From: CALMBW01 sp963779645
GTDB lineage: Bacteria > Actinomycetota > CADDZG01 > WHSQ01
Direction of reading: 5' to 3'
Assembly: GCA_963779645.1 (NCBI GenBank)
Contig: CAVZYX010000005.1
Coordinates: forward strand, 868,001-932,000
DNA length: 64,000 nt
Position 1 is the first letter of the stretch. Each line of letters begins with the position of its first letter. A program made the translations under genes and the position numbers. Under the pieces are notes generated by a model. The model was given only the letters and a program-made list of their open reading frames with translations, was not told the DNA's origin and did not search any database. Shown here piece by piece: positions 8,485 through 16,665 of this stretch.

Positions 8485-9630
8485 ATGGCGCGATGGCCGT
8501 TCGGTCCCGAGCACGAGGAGTTGCGTTCGACCATCCGCGCGTTCGTCTCCAAAGAGCTCGCCCCTAACGCCGAAGAATGGGAGGCCAAAGAGGACTTCCC
8601 GGACTCCGTGTTCACGAGGATGGGCGAGCTGGGCTTCCTCGGTCTGTCCTACCCGGAGGAGTACGGGGGTGGTGGTGGTGACTACCTCTGTCAGATCGTC
8701 CTTGCCGAAGAGATGGCGGGGTGCCTTTCTGGTGGCGTGGCGATGGCGATCGCCGTTCAGACCGACATGGCGGTGCCTCCCCTGTACAAGTTCGGGACCG
8801 AGGAGCAGAAGCAGCGGTATCTGGTTCCAGCGATCAGCGGCGAAAAGATCTTCTGTCTCGGCATCACTGAGCCGAATGCGGGCTCGGACGTTCAGAACAT
8901 CGAGACCACTGCGAAGAAGGTAGATGGTGGCTGGCTGATCAACGGCCGGAAGATCTTCATCACCAACGGTCGACGAGCTCACGCGATCACCTTGGTGGCC
9001 AAGACCGATCGCGACGCGGGCCATCAAGGCATCTCGTTGTTCGTCGTAGATACCGACACACCCGGCTACGAGGTAGCCCGCACTTTGAAGAAGGTGGGGA
9101 TGCTCACTTCAGATACGGCCGAGCTCACGTTCACGGACATGTTCGTTCCCGAAGACGCTTTGCTCGGCAAGGAGGGAGAAGGGTTCTACAACATCTCTTG
9201 GGAACTCCAAGGTGAGCGTCTGATCGGTGCGGCAGGCACGATCGCCGGTGCTCGACGGCAGTTCGAGGCGGCCCTGGCTTACGCGAAGGAACGGAAGACC
9301 TTCAACAAACCGATCGGGAAACATCAGGTCATCCGCCACTATCTGGCACAGATGGCCACCGACATCGAAGCCGCGCAGCAACTCCTCTATACGGCGGCGT
9401 CGAAAGTGAACCAGGGCGAGTACCCGGTACGCGAGATATCCATGGCGAAGCTGCTCACCGGAGAGGTCGCGTGGAAGGTCGCCGACAAGGCGCTCCAGAT
9501 CTTCGGCGGCCATGGGTACTCGATGGAGATGCCGATCCAGCGCGCGTGGAGAGATACACGGCTGATCCGTATCGGGGGCGGAACCGATGAAGTGATGAGA
9601 GAGATCATCGGCAGGATGGAGGGCCTGTGA
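8485..9630 (+). CDS. acyl-CoA dehydrogenase
   Basis: This 381-residue acyl-CoA dehydrogenase has the usual signatures: LGITEPNAGSDVQ near residue 128, GRKIFITNG near residue 155, and the C-terminal QIFGGHGYSMEMPIQRAWRD followed by RIGGGTDEVMREII. Start: an ATG at 8485 is preferred over an upstream in-frame codon because it gives the family-typical N-terminus and has TACTCT 6 bases before it, consistent with a leaderless transcript. It is followed by, and overlaps by four bases, a second acyl-CoA dehydrogenase. Paired paralogous dehydrogenases often form alpha/beta heteromers or act on related acyl-CoAs; which applies here is unknown. Confidence 0.92.
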   Translation: MARWPFGPEHEELRSTIRAFVSKELAPNAEEWEAKEDFPDSVFTRMGELGFLGLSYPEEYGGGGGDYLCQIVLAEEMAGCLSGGVAMAIAVQTDMAVPPLYKFGTEEQKQRYLVPAISGEKIFCLGITEPNAGSDVQNIETTAKKVDGGWLINGRKIFITNGRRAHAITLVAKTDRDAGHQGISLFVVDTDTPGYEVARTLKKVGMLTSDTAELTFTDMFVPEDALLGKEGEGFYNISWELQGERLIGAAGTIAGARRQFEAALAYAKERKTFNKPIGKHQVIRHYLAQMATDIEAAQQLLYTAASKVNQGEYPVREISMAKLLTGEVAWKVADKALQIFGGHGYSMEMPIQRAWRDTRLIRIGGGTDEVMREIIGRMEGL

Positions 9631-10769
9631 CGACCGACCTCTTCGCACCCGAGCACGAGCAGCTGCGTACCTCGGTGCGCTCCTTCGTCGAGAAAGAGCT
9701 CGCTCCGAACGCTGCGGAATGGGAGGCGCAGGAGGCTTTCCCCCGCGATCTCTTCCTGAGGGTCGGCGAACTTGGTTTCTTCGGCATGAAGTACCCAGAG
9801 TCGGTGGGCGGCTCTGGCCCAGACTCCGTCGCTGACGCGGTGGTTACGGAAGAGTTCGCCCGGATCGGCTCGGGTGGTGTGTCAGCGTCCCTCGGAGCTC
9901 ACAAGGACCTCGCGAGTCTGTATCTATTCAATTTCGGAGAGCCCGAGCAGCACGAGCGCTGGCTCAGGCCCTCGATGGAAGGTCGTTACGTTGGAGCCTT
10001 GGCAGTAACGGAACCCGATGCCGGATCGGACGTGGCCGGCCTCCGAACCTCGGCCAAACGTGACGGCAGCGACTGGATCATCAACGGGTCGAAGACCTTC
10101 ATCACGAACGGTCAGTGGGCCGATTACATCGTGGTGGCGGCGAAGACCGATCCCGAAGCAGGTCATCACGGCCTCACCCTCTTCGTTGTCGATGCGGGTA
10201 CCCCCGGATTCGAAGCGAGACGTTTGCGGATGCTCGGATGGCGAACCTCGAACACGGGTGAGCTCTCCTTCAACAACGTGCGCGTTCCCGATGCGAACCG
10301 TCTCGGTGATGAAGGTTCCGGTTTCTACGCGATCATGCGCAACTTCGCGTGGGAACGCCTTTGCATGTCCCTTGGCGCCGTATCGGGGGCGACGAAAACC
10401 TATGAAGTTGCAAAGCAATATGCCTTGGAGCGTCAGGCCTTCAACCGGCCGGTCGGCAAGTTCCAGGTATGGCGTCATCGGTTCGCCGACATGGCGACGC
10501 GATTGGAAGCCGCGCGGTCGATGACGTACAACGCCCTGCGACTGGTTGTTGAAGGTGAAGATCCGATCAGGGAAGTGGCGATGGCCAAGCTGTACTCGAA
10601 TGCGTTGGCGTTCGAGATCGCCGACGAGTGCGTACAGATCCATGGAGGTTACGGTTACATGATGGAGTTCCCCGCGCAACGCGCATGGCGTGACACACGG
10701 TTGGGTCCCATCGGAGGCGGTACCGACGAGATCATGCGAGAGATCATCGGCAAGACGTACGGCCTCTGA
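9627..10769 (+). CDS. acyl-CoA dehydrogenase (second of a tandem pair)
   Basis: Starting at a GTG overlapping the previous stop (GTGA), this 380-residue enzyme is clearly related to its upstream neighbour: both open with FxPEHEQLR and SFVEKELAPNAAEWEAQEAF-like sequence. Family motifs include AVTEPDAGSDVAG near residue 128, GSKTFITNG near residue 153 and QIHGGYGYMMEFPAQRAWRD with GPIGGGTDEIMREIIG at the C-terminus. The tandem layout suggests a recent duplication and joint use in fatty or branched acyl-CoA oxidation. Confidence 0.92.
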   Translation: MTTDLFAPEHEQLRTSVRSFVEKELAPNAAEWEAQEAFPRDLFLRVGELGFFGMKYPESVGGSGPDSVADAVVTEEFARIGSGGVSASLGAHKDLASLYLFNFGEPEQHERWLRPSMEGRYVGALAVTEPDAGSDVAGLRTSAKRDGSDWIINGSKTFITNGQWADYIVVAAKTDPEAGHHGLTLFVVDAGTPGFEARRLRMLGWRTSNTGELSFNNVRVPDANRLGDEGSGFYAIMRNFAWERLCMSLGAVSGATKTYEVAKQYALERQAFNRPVGKFQVWRHRFADMATRLEAARSMTYNALRLVVEGEDPIREVAMAKLYSNALAFEIADECVQIHGGYGYMMEFPAQRAWRDTRLGPIGGGTDEIMREIIGKTYGL

Positions 10770-10772
10770 AGC

Positions 10773-11885
10773 GTGGCTCCCTCCTTCAAGGCTATGGATG
10801 CGCGCCGGATCGCGCAGTGGCGTATGCACAACCTCGGTCTTTGGGGGCGAGCCGATCCCCGAAGTGCCACCGATACGGTCGCGGGTCTCTTGGCGATGCA
10901 AGCTCAAGAGTTCCCCTACGCGAAGTGGTCCATCGGACAGCGACTGCGTTCGACTGAAGATGCCGACATCGATGTCGTGTTCAACAAGGGCCAGATCCTC
11001 AGGACGCACGTCTTGCGACCCACCTGGCACTTCATCCGACCCGCCGACATCCGCTGGGTCCTGCGGTTGACGGCTCCTCGGGTGCGTGCGATGTCGGTCT
11101 CTTACGACCGGAAGCTCGAGCTCGACGATCGCGTCTACGCGCGCACGAACAAGCTGATCGCCAAAGCTCTCGAGGGTGGGAAGCAGCTGACGCGCAAGGA
11201 ACTCGTCGCAACTCTCAACCGCTCGAAGATCACTGGGACGGGGCAGCGGTTCGGTCACATCCTGCTACGGGCCGAACTGGACGAGGTGATCTGTAGCGGG
11301 GCACTGCGCGGCAAACATCAGACCTATGCGTTGCTGGACGAACGCGTAAGCAAGGGCAGGTCGCTCTCGGGCGACGAGGCATTGGGCGAACTGGCGCGCG
11401 CCTACTTCATGACGCGCGGACCCTCAACTCTCAAAGACTTCTCCTGGTGGGCGAGTGTGAAGATGGGTGACTGCCGTAGAGCGATTGAGATCGTAGGCAA
11501 CGAACTCGAATCTCGCGAGGTCGGCGATCGCACCTACTGGTTCGCGCGGGGGACTGGACCACCCCGGTCCAGGTCGAATGTGATCGATCTCATCCAGGTG
11601 TACGACGAGTACGTCGTTTCCTACACCCTCAGCCGGGACGCGATGGCGACCACGGTGAAGGGCGTTTCGCTGGACCCGATGCTGTTCTTCTGGCACCCGA
11701 TCCTTCTCGACGGGCAAGGGATCGGCCACTGGCGCCGGCGCACGCAGGGCGCGCACCTGTGGCTCGAGATCTATCTCTATCGGAAGCTCAAGGGGGCCGA
11801 AGTCGATTCGTTCGAGAAAGCGATCGACGCCTACCGATCATTCGTCGGAGATCCGATAGAGGTGGTTCCGGTAAAGGAGATCTAG
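10773..11885 (+). CDS. winged-helix DNA-binding protein, AlkZ-like DNA glycosylase family
   Basis: The 370-residue protein belongs to the winged-helix family that includes the interstrand-crosslink and alkylbase glycosylase AlkZ. Supporting stretches are the N-terminal ARRIAQWRMHNLGL, LLAMQAQEFPYAKWSIG and LRTHVLRPTWHFI, which match the conserved core where AlkZ relatives read LxQxQ and R(G)T(W)H. A GTG at 10773 starts three bases after the acyl-CoA dehydrogenase; an internal ATG at 10794 is an alternative. Whether it excises lesions is inferred from the family only. It converges on the DtxR gene with a 4-bp tail overlap. Confidence 0.82.
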   Translation: MAPSFKAMDARRIAQWRMHNLGLWGRADPRSATDTVAGLLAMQAQEFPYAKWSIGQRLRSTEDADIDVVFNKGQILRTHVLRPTWHFIRPADIRWVLRLTAPRVRAMSVSYDRKLELDDRVYARTNKLIAKALEGGKQLTRKELVATLNRSKITGTGQRFGHILLRAELDEVICSGALRGKHQTYALLDERVSKGRSLSGDEALGELARAYFMTRGPSTLKDFSWWASVKMGDCRRAIEIVGNELESREVGDRTYWFARGTGPPRSRSNVIDLIQVYDEYVVSYTLSRDAMATTVKGVSLDPMLFFWHPILLDGQGIGHWRRRTQGAHLWLEIYLYRKLKGAEVDSFEKAIDAYRSFVGDPIEVVPVKEI

Positions 11886-12526
11886 TCCGCTGCTTCAGAA
11901 GTTACGCGGATCAGAGCGGCTAACTCGCGGCCCACGGATGTCACGCCTTCTTCGGTTTCTAGCGTGATCGGCCCTTCCATCGGAGCGATGTCTTTGATCG
12001 TGATCGACACTCCCGGTCGGATGCCATTGCTGTCGAGGTAGGGCAGGACGTCTTCTTTCAGTTCCGAGATGCGTGCGATCGAGCCGCTTTCTCCCGGTTC
12101 CATCTCCGACAATCTCTTCATCGCGCGAAGGTCAACAGGACAGATCGGGTGCCCATGAGGGCAGTAATCCGGGTAGTCGAGCGCCTTCGCGAGTGCCTCC
12201 TCGACTCGGGCAGAGATCGCGTGTTCGATCTTGTGAGCTTCGCCGTGGACCTCGAACCACGCCATCCCGAGACTGTCGACGAGGAGGCATTCCACCAGTC
12301 GATGTCGTCGAAGCATCGTGTGGGCAAGGCGTCGGCCTTCAGGGGTAAGGAGGATCGTGCCACCCTTCTCGCGGGTCAGGTAGCCCTCAGATGACAGGCG
12401 CTTGAGCATCTCTGAGGCACTGGGAAGGGAGACCTCGAGGATGCCGGCGAGGATGGTGGCGGTGATCCGCTCGCCATCTTCTTCCAGTCTTTTTATCTCT
12501 TCTAGGTAGTCCTCGACCCCTCGCAT
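11882..12526 (-). CDS. DtxR/MntR-family metal-dependent repressor
   Basis: The 214-residue protein has the DtxR architecture: an N-terminal winged helix (EDYLEEIKRLEEDGERITAT then LEVSLPSASEMLKRL), a dimerisation and metal-binding domain with HRLVECLL and HGEAHKIEHAIS, and a C-terminal FeoA/SH3-like domain. The HPICPVD region is the usual interdomain segment of this family. It should repress iron or manganese uptake genes when metal is bound; no such genes are adjacent. TAAACT lies 6 bases upstream of the ATG with no Shine-Dalgarno, so translation is probably leaderless. Confidence 0.92.
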   Translation of the reverse strand: MRGVEDYLEEIKRLEEDGERITATILAGILEVSLPSASEMLKRLSSEGYLTREKGGTILLTPEGRRLAHTMLRRHRLVECLLVDSLGMAWFEVHGEAHKIEHAISARVEEALAKALDYPDYCPHGHPICPVDLRAMKRLSEMEPGESGSIARISELKEDVLPYLDSNGIRPGVSITIKDIAPMEGPITLETEEGVTSVGRELAALIRVTSEAAD

Positions 12527-12657
12527 AACCCCAGTTTAGGGCCTTGTGGGGCGGGGATCCGGGCGCCTCCGGGCCCCAGGCGAAGTGCTTTTCAGGCCCC
12601 CTACCAGGACTTTCGGCTTCCGAAGCGAACGAAGGAGGTGTGCTAGCGTCGATTCCC

Positions 12658-13680
12658 GTGTTGAGACGGCGATCTTTTCGGCTCGTTCTCGCTACCGCCC
12701 TGTTGGTTCTAAGTGCTGTTCCGCTTGTCGCGGGACCTGCCGCGGGTGGTGGCGAGCTGAGTGATCTTCAAGCCCGGTTGGACGAGGTCCAGGGTGAGCT
12801 TGACGCGGCCGCTGCCAGGGTCGAAGCCGCACATGCAGCAGAAGAAGCTCTCTCGAACAGGATCGAAGGCATCCGTAAAGAGATGGGCAAGCTGCACACC
12901 AAGGAGGCGAAGCTCCGTAAAGAGGTCGTCAAGCGAGCTGCGGCCCTCTACAAATCTGGAAGCACCAGCATGATCGACGTGCTCCTCAACTCCGAAGACT
13001 TCGCCACTCTCACAGACAACGCCGAGTTCCTGTCTCAGGTAAACATCGACGACGCGGGTGCCTTCATCGATCTTGCACGCACCGAAGATCGCCTCGATGA
13101 TCTGAACGAGGAGCTTTCAGCCAAGAGCAAAGAGCTCGATGAAGCTACGTCGTTGTACCTGGACGAAGCATCACGACTGCAGGCCCAGTTCAATTCAGTA
13201 GCAGCCGAGTACGAAGCCTTGAAGGATGAGCTCGCTCAACTCGACGCTCCGACACTGACTTCCAACCCTGCTCCCCAGATCAAGGTTTCGGGTGACATGG
13301 TCTGCCCCATCGCCGGAGCGACTTCGTTCGTCGATTCGTGGGGCGCACCAAGATCGGGCGGCCGTAGCCATCAAGGTGTCGACATGATGGCCGCTTACGG
13401 AACCCCTCAGGTTGCGATCGTTTCGGGAACCATCACTTACGCGGGATACGACAGTCTGGGTGGAAACATCCAGTACCTCTCGGGAGACGACGGCAACCTT
13501 TACGTCTACATCCACCAGCGCGAGAACGTTGTGACTAGTGGACACGTTTCGGTCGGTCAGGTGATCTCTTACGTAGGGGACACCGGTAACGCCGCCGGCA
13601 CCCCTCACCTGCACTTCGAGTTCCACCCCGGCGGCGGCTCGGCCGTCAACCCAACCCCGCTCGTCTCGTCCCTCTGCTAA
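12658..13680 (+). CDS. M23 peptidase with N-terminal coiled coil (murein hydrolase/activator type)
   Basis: After a signal peptide (RSFRLVLATALLVLSAVPLV) comes a long heptad-rich coiled coil, roughly residues 35-200 (LQARLDEVQGELDAAAARVE), then a C-terminal LytM/M23 domain. The zinc ligands of active M23 enzymes are present: H in SHQGVD with its Asp, and HLH in TPHLHFEF. This is the RipA/EnvC-like layout for cell-wall hydrolysis during division or growth. The GTG at 12658 is chosen because TAGCGT precedes it by 8 bases and the signal peptide then starts properly; the GGAGG at 12634-12638 lies too far upstream for this start. Confidence 0.87.
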   Translation: MLRRRSFRLVLATALLVLSAVPLVAGPAAGGGELSDLQARLDEVQGELDAAAARVEAAHAAEEALSNRIEGIRKEMGKLHTKEAKLRKEVVKRAAALYKSGSTSMIDVLLNSEDFATLTDNAEFLSQVNIDDAGAFIDLARTEDRLDDLNEELSAKSKELDEATSLYLDEASRLQAQFNSVAAEYEALKDELAQLDAPTLTSNPAPQIKVSGDMVCPIAGATSFVDSWGAPRSGGRSHQGVDMMAAYGTPQVAIVSGTITYAGYDSLGGNIQYLSGDDGNLYVYIHQRENVVTSGHVSVGQVISYVGDTGNAAGTPHLHFEFHPGGGSAVNPTPLVSSLC

Positions 13681-13685
13681 CCCAC

Positions 13686-13823
13686 TTTTCTAGTAAAAGC
13701 AGATTTACTATTTCAATCTCGTTCGCCACGAAACTCAGTCTCCTGAGCCGCGGGATTCCTGGCGAAGGAGAGTGAATTCCCTGGCAAAGCAGCATGAAAT
13801 AGTCATGCTGCTTTTAGTAGAAA
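13686..13823. repeat. paired copies of a ~70-bp dispersed element in inverted orientation
   Basis: The 16-bp ends TTTCTAGTAAAAGCAG (left) and CTGCTTTTAGTAGAAA (right) are inverted copies with one mismatch. The two arms, about 70 bp each, share TTTCTA, AAAAGCAG, ACTATTTCA and TTCGCCA/TTTGCCA blocks. A third copy lies at 46078-46149. The right arm contains a perfect 12-bp hairpin, AAAGCAGCATGA-AATAG-TCATGCTGCTTT (13786-13814). The unit fills the gap between the M23 peptidase and the BKACE gene and could terminate transcription or be a miniature mobile or regulatory element. Confidence 0.7.
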
Positions 13824-13830
13824 CCGGCCT

Positions 13831-14643
13831 ATGGAACCTTTGATCATCACCGTTTGCGGCGTGGGGGCCGAGGTCACCAAAGCGCAGCAACCGGCCCTCC
13901 CCATCACCCCCGACGAATTGGCGCGTGATGCGGCCGAATGCCAAGCCGCCGGAGCGAGCATCTACCACCTTCATGTGCGCGACGAGACCGGGGAACCAAC
14001 GATGGACCCCGAGCGGTTCCGCGCGGCGAGGGCCGCGATCGAAGATGCATCGGATCTGATCGTGCAATTCACAAGTGGTGGCGCCGTTGACGACACCGAA
14101 GAGAAACGTTTAGCGCCTCTTGCGCTCAAGCCGGAGATGGCTTCCCTCACAACGGGCACCGTCAATTTCGGTCCCGATGTCTTTCTCAATCCGAGCGTTC
14201 TTGTCGAGCGTTTCTATCTAAGGATGCGAGAGCTGGGCATCCTTCCTGAGTTCGAGATCTTCGAATCCGGGATGATCGCAAACGCTCAACATCTGTACGC
14301 GGAGCACGGGGATGGACATCACCAGCACTACGACTTCGTTCTGGGTGTCCCGGGCGCGATGCCAGCATGGGACGACTCGGTGGGATTCCTCGCAGCCAAG
14401 CTGCCGGTAGGTGCAACCTGGAGCGCCACGGGGATCGGCAGAGCTCACCTAGCCGTGACCGAGGCAGCTCTCCGCCTGGGCGGCCATGTGAGAACGGGGT
14501 TCGAAGATGTCGTTTATCTAGCTGCTGGTGAATTAGCCAGTTCGAACGCTCAGCTGATAGCGCGTGTCGCCGATATGGGGAGGGCCGGGGGCCGCGAGAT
14601 AGCAACTCCCTCGCAAACCCGCCAGCTACTAGGTATCGCCTGA
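13831..14643 (+). CDS. BKACE-family enzyme (3-keto-5-aminohexanoate cleavage enzyme-like)
   Basis: The 270-residue TIM-barrel protein has the beta-keto acid cleavage enzyme signature: the zinc-binding HLH in IYHLHVRD near residue 46, TGTVNFG near residue 109 and the FEIFESGMI segment near residue 147. These enzymes condense a beta-keto acid with acetyl-CoA, giving acetoacetate and a new CoA thioester. The BKACE family is large and substrate varies, so lysine fermentation should not be assumed. The gene begins just after the inverted repeat and is followed 21 bp later by rsiG. Confidence 0.88.
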   Translation: MEPLIITVCGVGAEVTKAQQPALPITPDELARDAAECQAAGASIYHLHVRDETGEPTMDPERFRAARAAIEDASDLIVQFTSGGAVDDTEEKRLAPLALKPEMASLTTGTVNFGPDVFLNPSVLVERFYLRMRELGILPEFEIFESGMIANAQHLYAEHGDGHHQHYDFVLGVPGAMPAWDDSVGFLAAKLPVGATWSATGIGRAHLAVTEAALRLGGHVRTGFEDVVYLAAGELASSNAQLIARVADMGRAGGREIATPSQTRQLLGIA

Positions 14644-14664
14644 CCTACGCGGTACCCTGAACCC

Positions 14665-15210
14665 GTGACTGAAAGCATTAAGAGAAGACTCGTAGAGCGG
14701 CTTTTGGACCCCACCTACCTGGACGGGGTGGGAGACCAGACGCTCGAGGTACTGCGCGCCATGCGGGAAGAGTGCCGAGAAGGCGAGAATGAGCTGTCGT
14801 TCGAGAGGCGGCTATGCCAGGCACGGGTGGACATCCTTTCGGCCGAGCTCGATCGCCGAGACGGCAAAGGCGAGGGCGACCTCCTATCTCGCCTGCCTTC
14901 GATCCTTGCTTCGGACACAGGGCCATCAACCAGCGAGAGCCCCCTTCCGGCGCGTGCGCCCGACTTCTCGATCCCTCGCAACGCCGATGTTCCCCGCCGC
15001 AGGGTCGAAGAGGTTGTCGGTGAGCAAACCTTGGCGCGGTTGTCGACCATCCCTGCAGAGGAGATAAAAGGGATCTTGGTTTCGCTAGCCGAGCACGAGC
15101 GTTACGTGTCGGGTCGGCGTAAGAGGGTCCAAGAGATCATGGACGCGGTTCAAGCTGAGATCGTTCGGCGTTACGTGTCGGGGGAAGCAGATCCAGCTCA
15201 GCTGGCCTGA
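14665..15210 (+). CDS. rsiG: RsiG-type c-di-GMP-binding anti-sigma factor
   Basis: The 181-residue protein contains two perfect copies of the E-x3-S-x2-R-x3-Q-x3-D motif by which Streptomyces RsiG binds a c-di-GMP dimer: E41-S45-R48-Q52-D56 and E145-S149-R152-Q156-D160, each in a predicted helix. The two helices are separated by a Pro/Ser-rich linker (residues about 66-115) of low conservation. In Streptomyces, RsiG with c-di-GMP holds the sigma factor WhiG inactive. No sigma factor gene is present in the window, so the partner must lie elsewhere. The start is a GTG with TACCCT 6 bases upstream, suggesting a leaderless mRNA. Confidence 0.85.
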   Translation: MTESIKRRLVERLLDPTYLDGVGDQTLEVLRAMREECREGENELSFERRLCQARVDILSAELDRRDGKGEGDLLSRLPSILASDTGPSTSESPLPARAPDFSIPRNADVPRRRVEEVVGEQTLARLSTIPAEEIKGILVSLAEHERYVSGRRKRVQEIMDAVQAEIVRRYVSGEADPAQLA

Positions 15211-15220
15211 GGCTAGTTAG

Positions 15221-16037
15221 TTAATCGCCGGAGCCCGAGCTGCCCGACGATCCCGAATCATGGGAGTCGTCATGGTCTGAGGCGTTCGAACCGCTCTGAT
15301 CGTCGTGGCTTTCGTCATCGCCATCATCCGATCCGTCGACATCGTCATCGTCCTCTTTGCCCTCTCCAGGCTGCTCTGGTGCCTGATCGTCATCTGGCTC
15401 GGAACCGCTGGGATCCTCCGCGGGTGCATCGGGGCCTGGATCGTCGGACTCCTCCAGATCGGGCTCGGAGTTCTCGTTAGAACCTTGTCCGCCGGTGTCA
15501 TCCCACGGTTCTTCGGTCTCATCAGATCCGTCGCCGACCGCGTCCCCATCTAGCCCACCGGTGTGCGAACCCGGATCGTCATCGGATGGAGGGGAACCCC
15601 AAGGTGTCTCGGGTCCTTCGCTGGGGCCGATCTCACCGATCGTCACGATCTCTTCGATGCTGCCCACGATCCGATCGCCTAAGCCCGGCCGCACCTCTCC
15701 TGCGATCCCGCCGGAGAATGTTTCGGGTTCGGGGGCCGTCTCTTCGATCGAAGGTGCCGCGGCGACAAGTTCAACCGCTTCGGTAATGACCGGTTGAGGC
15801 TTCTGTGCGGGGATCTCGACATCAGGCGCCGGAAGAATGATCGGCTGGGGGTCTGTGGGAGCTGCAACCGTGACGCGCTCGAGTGCGCTGTTCGAGCGAG
15901 CGAGAGTCTCGTAAAGAGGTGCCGACCTCGCTGCCTACAACCGCGTAGGCAACCAGGGTCGCCCCTGCGATCAGGGCGATGCCCAGCCCCAATAGAGGCG
16001 CGAGCCTCTGGTCACTGGTGATCCGTATTAACCCCAT
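15221..16037 (-). pseudogene. membrane-anchored acidic low-complexity protein, frameshifted
   Basis: From ATG 16037 the frame encodes a transmembrane helix (LAPLLGLGIALIAGATLVAYA) and then leaves the coding frame. The sensible continuation in another frame (SALERVTVAAPTDPQPII, then Pro/Glu-rich and finally very Asp/Ser/Gly-rich sequence ending GSSGSSGSGD) has no start codon between 15930 and 15694. A tandem CGAG x3 tract at 15893-15904 lies at the break; two copies instead of three would restore one frame of about 270 residues. So it is either a broken gene, a slippage-prone gene or an assembly error. No family is recognised. Confidence 0.6.
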
Positions 16038-16193
16038 GCCCCTATTCCTTCGACTTCGGTGGTCACAAGCCTTCCCCCTTGGAGCACTTCCCTAACGCTC
16101 GGTGCTCGCTTGACCACTATCAGTAACAGTATCGGCAGTCCCCCCCGAAAGCTTCAACTTCGGGAGGAATCGCCACAATCCGCCCCCTAGTGC

Positions 16194-16226
16194 TTGCAAC
16201 TGTTATGCAAAGCTGCTATAACAGTT
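16194..16226 (+). promoter_or_regulatory. promoter and palindromic operator of the XRE regulator
   Basis: TTGCAA (16194-16199) and TATAAC (16217-16222) are spaced 17 bases, a near-ideal housekeeping promoter. A perfect 9-bp inverted repeat, AACTGTTAT (16198-16206) and ATAACAGTT (16218-16226), covers the spacer and -10 box. The ATG of the regulator is only 8 bases past the -10 box. This layout fits repression of the regulator by itself. Confidence 0.7.
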
Positions 16227-16230
16227 AGCG

Positions 16231-16665
16231 ATGGATACGAACAAGATCGGAGAGAAGGTGGAAGGGGCGACCGTCGCCGGGCGTATGAAGCTGGCCGAAC
16301 TCGGCTCCTTCATCCGCGACCAGCGTAGGGCCGCCCGCCTGTCTCTCCGCAAGCTCTCGGACCAGGCGGGGATATCGAACCCCTACCTCTCCCAGATCGA
16401 ACGAGGACTCAGGAAGCCCTCGGCCGAGATCCTGCAAGCGATCGCACGTGCTTTGCAGATCTCTGCGGAGACCCTCTACGTGAGGGCGGGGATCTTGGAT
16501 GAGAAACGCGATTTCGATCTCGTTTCCGAGATCCTGCAGGACCCAAGTCTCACCGAAGCGCAGAAGCAAAGCCTCATCGATACGTATCGGAACTATGTCC
16601 AGCTCGGGGCTCAGCCGCACGAGAGGGCCGCGAGTGTCAAAGACATAACAGGAGACGAAGCTTGA
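16231..16665 (+). CDS. XRE-family transcriptional regulator
   Basis: The 144-residue protein has a Cro/cI-type helix-turn-helix at about residues 28-82 (LGSFIRDQRRAARLSLRKLS then ISNPYLSQIERGLRKPSAEI) and a C-terminal extension with SLTEAQKQSLIDTYRNY. It corresponds in type and position to the mycobacterial regulator encoded just upstream of hbhA. Its promoter is overlaid by a perfect palindrome, so autoregulation is likely, and the downstream HbhA-like gene is a plausible target. Translation is probably leaderless from the ATG at 16231. Confidence 0.9.
   Translation: MDTNKIGEKVEGATVAGRMKLAELGSFIRDQRRAARLSLRKLSDQAGISNPYLSQIERGLRKPSAEILQAIARALQISAETLYVRAGILDEKRDFDLVSEILQDPSLTEAQKQSLIDTYRNYVQLGAQPHERAASVKDITGDEA

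Noticed and set aside
9924..11258. A 444-codon open frame antisense to an acyl-CoA dehydrogenase and the AlkZ-like gene
   Set aside because: It lies opposite strongly recognisable proteins, has no family resemblance, and long antisense frames are expected in GC-rich DNA.
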